11,430 bases of DNA from Actinomycetota bacterium. GTDB lineage: Bacteria > Actinomycetota > Actinomycetes > Nanopelagicales > Nanopelagicaceae. Shown here one piece after another: positions 7,396-11,430 of this stretch. The notes below the pieces were generated by a model. It ran no database searches and had not been told where the DNA came from. It saw nothing but the letters and a program-made list of their open reading frames with translations. The stretch covers positions 1 to 11,430 of the forward strand of contig RGOY01000026.1 of NCBI GenBank assembly GCA_010028225.1. The letters are read 5' to 3'. A program made the translations under genes and the position numbers. Position 1 is the stretch's first letter; each line of letters opens with the position of its first letter.

Positions 7396-8154
7396 ATGGC
7401 ACGAACAGTCCTCATCACTGGCGGCAGCAGCGGTATCGGCGCTGCCATGGTCAGAAAATTCTCGTCCGAAGGATTTACTGTTTGGTTCACCTATTTAAGT
7501 GGCATCGAGAGCGATTCGCCTGGCTCGACTGACGCAAATTCTCGAGCCTTTCCACTCGACCTCAACGATCGTGCTTCGATTGAATCTCTTGCCAAGGCTC
7601 TTCCTTACATTCCTGACATAGTCATTCACAATGCTGGAGTTGGATCAGCAACGGTTAAGAGAGTTAGTGATGAAGCGCACCTTCAGGATGAAGCGCTCAT
7701 CAAGATAAATGCTATTGGCACACTATGGCTGAACGAGCTCCTGCTTCCCCACTTCAAAGAACGTAACTCAGGAACCATCATCTTCCTCTCCTCCGTAGGT
7801 GGCGGAATCACTCAAGTACCTGGATTTCGTTACGCAGATGGAATGAGTAAGGCAGCCATCGCTTTTCTGGGACGCATTCTTGCTGCCGATCTCGCTCAGA
7901 GCGGCATCAACGTCTTCACTATCTGTCCTGGCGCTACATCTACTCCCATGTTTGAAGCGTCAACACTTGCTGGGCTTGATTCGCTCTCACGAGAGAAGTT
8001 GATAGCGGCACTGCCAAAGGGGCGAATGATTGAAGCAGAAGAGATTGCTGCTCTTGCACACTTCCTTACTACCGATGCTGCAAAGCCACTTCATGGCGCA
8101 GTTCTCGATGCTTCGATGGGCCTTGGCGTGAATCCAGGCCTCTTACAAAAATAA
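7396..8154 (+). CDS. Short-chain dehydrogenase/reductase of unknown substrate
   Basis: 252 residues, typical for classical short-chain dehydrogenases, which are cytosolic NAD(P)-dependent oxidoreductases. Seen: the cofactor loop TGGSSGIG at 8-15, Asp55 in the position after the third strand, HNAGVG at 78-83, INAIGT at 104-109, the catalytic FLSS with Ser133, Tyr146 thirteen residues later, and CPGATSTPMF at 177-186. The catalytic Lys152 follows Tyr146 by six residues (YADGMSK) instead of the standard four (YxxxK), so two residues are inserted in the active-site helix. The substrate cannot be named; neighbours do not help. The ATG has no Shine-Dalgarno; a TAnnnT motif (TACCCT, 7383-7388) stands 7 bases upstream, so the message may be leaderless. 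It is divergent from zur across a short gap, and the exporter genes follow on the same strand after 125 bases. Confidence 0.88.
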   Translation: MARTVLITGGSSGIGAAMVRKFSSEGFTVWFTYLSGIESDSPGSTDANSRAFPLDLNDRASIESLAKALPYIPDIVIHNAGVGSATVKRVSDEAHLQDEALIKINAIGTLWLNELLLPHFKERNSGTIIFLSSVGGGITQVPGFRYADGMSKAAIAFLGRILAADLAQSGINVFTICPGATSTPMFEASTLAGLDSLSREKLIAALPKGRMIEAEEIAALAHFLTTDAAKPLHGAVLDASMGLGVNPGLLQK

Positions 8155-8159
8155 CTTTC

Positions 8160-8182
8160 CAAGAAAGAGCTTCTTGAAGAAG
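8160..8182 (+). other. Overlapping short hairpins after the dehydrogenase gene
   Basis: CAAGAA (8160-8165) pairs with TTCTTG (8171-8176) around a 5-base loop, and the same TTCTTG region can instead pair with the following GAAGAAG. The arm choice is mutually exclusive, as in attenuators, but there is no T-run after either hairpin, so a terminator is not well supported. The 125-base gap otherwise shows only the GAGGAG ribosome site at 8271-8276 of the next gene. Confidence 0.25.
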
Positions 8183-8279
8183 TGAGGTTGAGCGCCCCCA
8201 GCGAGAGAATCGTCGGTCAATCGTGAGTTTTACAACAGATACTGAGACCACAGTTTTTATTTACTGAGTCGAGGAGTCT

Positions 8280-9182
8280 ATGGCGGAAAGAGAACGCCCC
8301 GTCACGATTGACCTTCAAGGCCTCACGAAGTGGTACGGCCCGACGCGCGGCATCATTGACCTTTCCTTTCAGGTATTTTCTGGTGAAGTCTTTGGTTTTC
8401 TAGGCCCAAATGGCTCTGGAAAGACGACGGCAATACGAACAACCCTGGGATTGATCAAACCCACGAATGGGCGTGCCTACTTACTCGGTACAGAAATTCC
8501 CATCAAGAACTTGAGTCTTAGAAATCGAATCGGATACTTACCTGGAATTGCAGCACTCTATGACAACTACACAGCACGTGGATATCTCCATTTCATGGCA
8601 GAGATGAGGAAAAAAGATCTTCGAAGTGTGATCGAGATTTATGCTGAACGATTAGATCTCAAGCTCGATCAACACATTCATGACCTATCTAAGGGAAATC
8701 GTCAGAAAGTTGCCCTGATCCAAGCATTTATGCACTCACCTGATCTTCTCTTCCTTGATGAACCGACCAGTGGACTTGATCCTCTAGTACAACGCGAGTT
8801 TGAAATCATGCTCGATGAGTGTCGAGCTCGAGGCGCAAGCGTTCTTCTTTCTTCACACATCCTGAGCGAAGTCGAGCATCTGGCAGATCGTGTGGCAATC
8901 CTCAATCAAGGAAAAGCGATTGCTATAGATGAAATAGCATCGCTAAAGGCCAGAGCCAGGAGGCAGATTTCACTTCACTTTGATCGGGTTATCTCAAGTT
9001 CTGACTTCAATGGCATCGATCACATCAAAGAGGTTGCAATCTCAGACCATTCAATGCACTGCGTTATTACGGGGTCAGAACATGATCTCCTTCGACGCGC
9101 CGTCGAGTTGGGGGTAGATGAGGTTCGGACTCAAGAGAGTTCATTGGACGAGATCTTCTTGGACTTGGTGGCTTCACAATGA
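8280..9182 (+). CDS. ABC-2 type transporter, ATP-binding subunit
   Basis: 300 residues, one nucleotide-binding domain that powers the membrane protein encoded next. Walker A is GPNGSGKTT at 42-50; the signature is LSKGNRQK at 136-143, the LSKGN variant common in drug-export type ABC-2 ATPases rather than LSGGQ; Walker B LLFLDEP at 156-162 carries catalytic Glu161; the D-loop SGLD follows and the switch His is His193. The Q-loop region reads GYLPGIAALYDNYT, without the usual Gln, as also seen in some DrrA-like members. A C-terminal tail of about 80 residues ends in SSLDEIFLDLV, typical of the family. ATG 8280-8282 has GAGGAG three bases upstream. Its stop overlaps the permease start (ATGA), so the two are co-translated. 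Exported substrate unknown; drug, lipid or peptide are possible. Confidence 0.93.
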   Translation: MAERERPVTIDLQGLTKWYGPTRGIIDLSFQVFSGEVFGFLGPNGSGKTTAIRTTLGLIKPTNGRAYLLGTEIPIKNLSLRNRIGYLPGIAALYDNYTARGYLHFMAEMRKKDLRSVIEIYAERLDLKLDQHIHDLSKGNRQKVALIQAFMHSPDLLFLDEPTSGLDPLVQREFEIMLDECRARGASVLLSSHILSEVEHLADRVAILNQGKAIAIDEIASLKARARRQISLHFDRVISSSDFNGIDHIKEVAISDHSMHCVITGSEHDLLRRAVELGVDEVRTQESSLDEIFLDLVASQ

Positions 9183-9976
9183 TGACCATCTATCTGAAAA
9201 CCTGGCGTGACCACTGGAAAACTCTCTTGGCATGGTCATTCACTCTCATAGCTTTAGTCTCACTTCAAATGTCGATATACCCAAGCATTTCGAAGAACTC
9301 GACTGCGATTCAGGGTTTTCTTGAAGCCTACCCTGATGCCATCAAGAAGATATTTCGTATGCAGGATTACACCACTGGTCCGGGATTTCTCGGGACAGAG
9401 CTTTACAGCATGATGATTCCACTGGTACTTATCGCAGTAGGTGCAACATGGGGTGCAAGTGCATCTGCCGAAGAAGAAGATCGCGGAACTGCCGATGTTC
9501 TACTCACTCTGCCTATCTCGAGGGTTCAAATCTTGATTGCAAAGATTTCAGCCACGACAACTGCGATATTCTTCCTAGCGTTTCTTGCTGTTGCTAACAT
9601 CCTTGTGCTCAAGAGCGCAGTCGATCTCGAGATTTCGCTATCGAAGCTACTCGCAGGAACTGCTTCAAGCATCGCGCTTGGCCTCTTCTTTGCTGGAATA
9701 TCGTTCTTTGTTGGCTCGATGAGCAGAAAGAAGGGTGGTGCAGTCGGCGCTGTCACTGGCCTTGCACTCATCACTTTCTTGGTCTATTCACTTTCCGGGT
9801 TAGTTGATGATTTTGATCCTATAGTTCCCTACAACCCCATGGAGTGGGCACTTGGCGGCAATCCACTCTTTGAAGGCTTCGATACCCAGGGTAACTTGAG
9901 ACTTCTTTCTGGAGCTTTGCTCTTTCTTATCCTTGCAAATCTAAAGTTTGCAAGTAAGGACATTAGTACTCCGTAG
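9179..9976 (+). CDS. ABC-2 type transporter, membrane subunit
   Basis: 265 residues, inner-membrane partner of the preceding ATPase. Hydrophobic spans can be seen at about 14-33, 76-97, 119-143, 158-180, 189-209 and 241-257, the six expected. After span 2 comes the conserved cytoplasmic stretch EEEDRGTADVLLTLPISR at 98-115, which is the coupling region of ABC-2 permeases that contacts the ATPase. The start ATG overlaps the ATPase stop by four bases. The loop between spans 1 and 2 (about 34-75) is long and would be extracytoplasmic. The same genes side by side form a complete exporter if one permease homodimerises with two ATPase copies. The gene converges on the EamA transporter gene with 8 bases between stops. 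Nothing in the window names the substrate. Confidence 0.9.
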   Translation: MMTIYLKTWRDHWKTLLAWSFTLIALVSLQMSIYPSISKNSTAIQGFLEAYPDAIKKIFRMQDYTTGPGFLGTELYSMMIPLVLIAVGATWGASASAEEEDRGTADVLLTLPISRVQILIAKISATTTAIFFLAFLAVANILVLKSAVDLEISLSKLLAGTASSIALGLFFAGISFFVGSMSRKKGGAVGAVTGLALITFLVYSLSGLVDDFDPIVPYNPMEWALGGNPLFEGFDTQGNLRLLSGALLFLILANLKFASKDISTP

Positions 9977-9984
9977 ATTAAGCC

Positions 9985-10866
9985 CTAACTTCTACCTTTG
10001 CGAGTGACAAGAATGGTCCCCAAAGCGGCGAGTGCCATTCCAAAGAGACCAATGGGTGAGATCTTTTCCCTAAAGAGAACGAAAGCCTCTATTGCTGTCA
10101 GTGGTGGAACAAGATAATAGAGACTTGAAACTGAGCTGGCACTATCGTGTTTCAACAGATAAAAAAGCAGGAAAATAGATCCGATTGATAGTGCAATGAC
10201 TATCCAAGCAAGCGCGAACAAGAACTCAGTTGTGACTTCGACTTTCCACTCCTCTGTAAAGGTTGCAGCAAGAGCGAAGATGACAGTCGCTGCAGCGAAC
10301 TGAACCGCCGTTCCCGGAAGGAATGGGATATCCGTCCCCGATTTCTTCTGAAGGAGGTATCCGGCTGTTGTGCCCGAAAGTGCGAGAAAACAGGAAAAGA
10401 TGCCGACTCCTGAGAAATTTGGTGAAAAGTCACCGGTAAAGACTTTGGGAAGTAGGAGTAGAGAAACACCAAGAAGTCCCAGAATTAGACCTCCAGCCTG
10501 AACCCATCGAATCTTCTCGCCAAGAAACTTCACGGCAAGAACTGAGACCACGATGGGTTGCAGACTCACAATGGCTGACGTGATTCCAGCAGGAACTCCC
10601 AAGTGGACTGCATAGAAGACGCCACCGATATAGATGACTTGGAGAAAGACTCCGACCGAGATCGATTGCCAAACCTTGTCGCGAGTCAGCGAAAGTGATT
10701 CGCCTATCGCTTTGGCGATCACCACGAGTAAAACTGTGGCAACTGCATAGCGAATGGTGAGAAAGACAAAAGGCTCAGCGAACGGCAATATGTATTTTGC
10801 GCCAACAAAGCCCGTGCTCCAGAGCAAGACGAAGACAATGGGTGCGAACCGCATCAGCGATTTCAT
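9985..10866 (-). CDS. EamA-family (drug/metabolite) transporter
   Basis: 293 residues with ten predicted membrane helices arranged as two EamA repeats, about residues 8-139 and 152-287. Diagnostic parts: VFVLLWSTGFVGAKY at 11-25, FLTIRYAVATVLL at 35-47, the end of repeat one with LGEKIRWVQAGG at 115-126 and its counterpart FREKISPIGLFG at 265-276, each placing a Glu-Lys pair before the last helix. Members of this superfamily export or import amino acids, purines, nucleotide sugars and other metabolites; the substrate here is unknown. It is a single-gene unit, convergent with the ABC exporter and divergent from the small Cys-rich gene. ATG 10864-10866 has both an AGGA seven bases upstream and a TATAGG -10-like box, so either a short leader or a leaderless message is possible. 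Confidence 0.92.
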   Translation of the reverse strand: MKSLMRFAPIVFVLLWSTGFVGAKYILPFAEPFVFLTIRYAVATVLLVVIAKAIGESLSLTRDKVWQSISVGVFLQVIYIGGVFYAVHLGVPAGITSAIVSLQPIVVSVLAVKFLGEKIRWVQAGGLILGLLGVSLLLLPKVFTGDFSPNFSGVGIFSCFLALSGTTAGYLLQKKSGTDIPFLPGTAVQFAAATVIFALAATFTEEWKVEVTTEFLFALAWIVIALSIGSIFLLFYLLKHDSASSVSSLYYLVPPLTAIEAFVLFREKISPIGLFGMALAALGTILVTRKGRS

Positions 10867-10874
10867 GGTTCGAT

Positions 10875-10880
10875 CCTATA
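10875..10880 (-). promoter_or_regulatory. Candidate -10 element for the EamA transporter gene
   Basis: TATAGG on the minus strand matches TATAAT at four of six positions and ends 8 bases before the ATG. The overlapping AGGA could equally be a Shine-Dalgarno site, and no -35 was recognised, so the assignment is tentative. Confidence 0.35.
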
Positions 10881-10921
10881 GTTGCTCAGGTGGCATTTAA
10901 GGAGACATCTCTTGAACACGG

Positions 10922-10927
10922 TATATT
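10922..10927 (+). promoter_or_regulatory. Candidate -10 element for the small Cys-rich gene
   Basis: TATATT matches TATAAT at five of six positions and lies about 40 bases upstream of the ATG at 10968, leaving room for a short leader with the GGGAG ribosome site at 10958-10962. A TTTAAG at 10896-10901 is 20 bases upstream, too far for a normal -35. Confidence 0.35.
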
Positions 10928-10967
10928 TCCTACTTAAGCGAATAGCAAAAGAGCGTAGGGAGTCAAA

Positions 10968-11132
10968 ATGTGTTCACCCGTTAAATGCAGGACTTGTGGG
11001 AAGACAACGTGGTCTGGCTGTGGCGAACACATTGAAGAAGCACTTCACGGCATTCCCGAGTCTCAAAGGTGCCAAGGCCACGACAACCAAGTGAAATCTC
11101 AAGGATTCTTCTCACGACTATTAGGAAAGTAG
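10968..11132 (+). CDS. 54-residue Cys-rich zinc-ribbon-like small protein
   Basis: A short gene with a clear ribosome site (GGGAG, five bases before ATG 10968) and stop TAG at 11130-11132. The protein opens MCSPVKCRTCGKTTWSGCG and has Cys at 2, 7, 10, 18 and 35 with His at 21, 27 and 38. The set Cys7-x2-Cys10, Cys18-x2-His21 and Cys35-x2-His38 looks like a zinc-binding knuckle. I recognise the opening (CSPVxCxTCGKTTWxGCG) as that of conserved uncharacterised small proteins common in actinobacteria; no function is known to me. The last 15 residues, after the Cys/His part, are Lys, Gln, Phe and Arg rich and may be lineage-specific. It stands between two transporter genes, converging on one and divergent from the other, and is likely transcribed alone. 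Another plus-strand frame at 10882-11094 is open but carries no family signature. Confidence 0.8.
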   Translation: MCSPVKCRTCGKTTWSGCGEHIEEALHGIPESQRCQGHDNQVKSQGFFSRLLGK

Positions 11133-11150
11133 CTATCGCTTAGCTTTCGG
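11119..11150. terminator. Possible bidirectional terminator between convergent genes
   Basis: AGCTA (11131-11135) is inverted as TAGCT (11141-11145) around TCGCT, and flanking GAAAG before and CTTTC after can extend the stem past a bulge. It spans both stop codons of the convergent small gene and transporter gene. The stem is short and A+T rich and lacks a long T-run, so support is weak. Confidence 0.3.
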
Positions 11151-11430
11151 CACTTTCCCTAAGCTTCCTTATCTCTGCCTCTTTGACAGCAAACTCATTT
11201 GTACGAACATCATAGTTTCTAAATTTTGGCATCGCAGAAGCAATAAGCGCGACAAAACCGATACAGAGAAGTCCGCCCCCGACGATTGACGTTCGAAGTG
11301 AAGTCATCGCTGCCATGCCACCGGCTCGTGCCTGTCCACCTAGGGGCCCGACGAGGTAGGAAATCATTTCAATTCCTGCAAGGCGGCCACGTAATTCATC
11401 CGGTATGGACTGATTCCAAATAAAACTTCG
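11140..11430 (-). CDS. Major facilitator superfamily exporter, C-terminal fragment
   Basis: Only the last 96 codons are in the window; the start lies beyond the right edge. The entering sequence reads in frame as SFIWNQSIPDELRGRLAGIE, the Pro-Asp-Glu-x-Arg-Gly-Arg loop that precedes one of the last helices in MFS exporters of the EntS-like type, then SYLVGPLGGQARAGG, a further helix over roughly SIVGGGLLCIGFVALIASAM, and a charged cytoplasmic tail with Lys, Glu and Arg (about 30 residues) ending at TAA 11140-11142. The fold implies proton-coupled export of small molecules across the inner membrane; substrate not determinable. An internal ATG at 11365-11367 is not the start, because the frame remains open and family-like up to the edge. 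It converges on the 54-residue gene with seven bases between stops. Confidence 0.85.
   Translation of the reverse strand, partial: RSFIWNQSIPDELRGRLAGIEMISYLVGPLGGQARAGGMAAMTSLRTSIVGGGLLCIGFVALIASAMPKFRNYDVRTNEFAVKEAEIRKLRESAES

Noticed and set aside
10867..10876. GGTTCGATCC resembling a tRNA T-arm
   Set aside because: No cloverleaf on either side; it is the leader of the EamA transporter gene.
10882..11094. Plus-strand open frame of 70 codons overlapping the small Cys-rich gene
   Set aside because: No ribosome site or family signature; the overlapping frame at 10968-11132 has both.
1..11430. CRISPR arrays, insertion sequences, prophage, toxin-antitoxin or defence genes
   Set aside because: No regular repeats, transposase motifs, terminal inverted repeats or phage/defence protein signatures were seen on either strand.

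Overview
The window looks like a stretch of chromosome from an actinobacterium of moderate G+C content (about half G+C by eye), possibly one of the free-living aquatic lineages; the species cannot be fixed from the sequence. The pointers are an ArsC of the mycothiol-coupled actinobacterial type, an actinobacterial-type Zur, a 54-residue Cys-rich protein of a kind I associate mainly with actinobacteria, and several gene starts that lack a Shine-Dalgarno sequence but carry a -10-like motif 6-8 bases upstream. Genes are tightly packed, with no gene-free stretch above 300 bases and no tRNA, rRNA, CRISPR array, insertion sequence or phage gene.

Left part (1-5188), nucleoside and amino-acid catabolism: on the minus strand lies a uridine phosphorylase gene cut by the window edge, preceded 21 bases upstream by a glutamate dehydrogenase gene that is broken by an internal loss of about 100 bases with a frameshift. 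Divergent from it, across only 55 bases, is a large plus-strand putA encoding proline dehydrogenase fused to glutamate-semialdehyde dehydrogenase. PutA makes glutamate and glutamate dehydrogenase would carry it on to 2-oxoglutarate, so the pair makes metabolic sense, but the second step looks inactivated here or is mis-assembled.

Middle part (5202-7328), metal and metalloid handling, all on the minus strand in the transcription order zur, copC-like, aquaporin, arsC. The zur and copC-like genes are 9 bases apart. The aquaporin and arsC genes overlap by 8 bases. The aquaporin has the unusual pore signature of arsenic-operon aquaporins (second NPA followed by Val), which suggests a reduce-and-release arsenate detoxification pair. 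No arsR, arsB or acr3 is present in the window.

Right part (7396-11430): a plus-strand short-chain dehydrogenase with an odd catalytic spacing, then a two-gene ABC-2 exporter (ATPase and permease joined by an ATGA overlap), a convergent EamA-type transporter, a small plus-strand Cys-rich protein, and the C-terminal end of a major facilitator transporter entering from the right edge.

I found no convincing wholly new system. The items most worth a second look are the broken glutamate dehydrogenase, the aquaporin-arsC pair, the 54-residue protein and the short-chain dehydrogenase active site.
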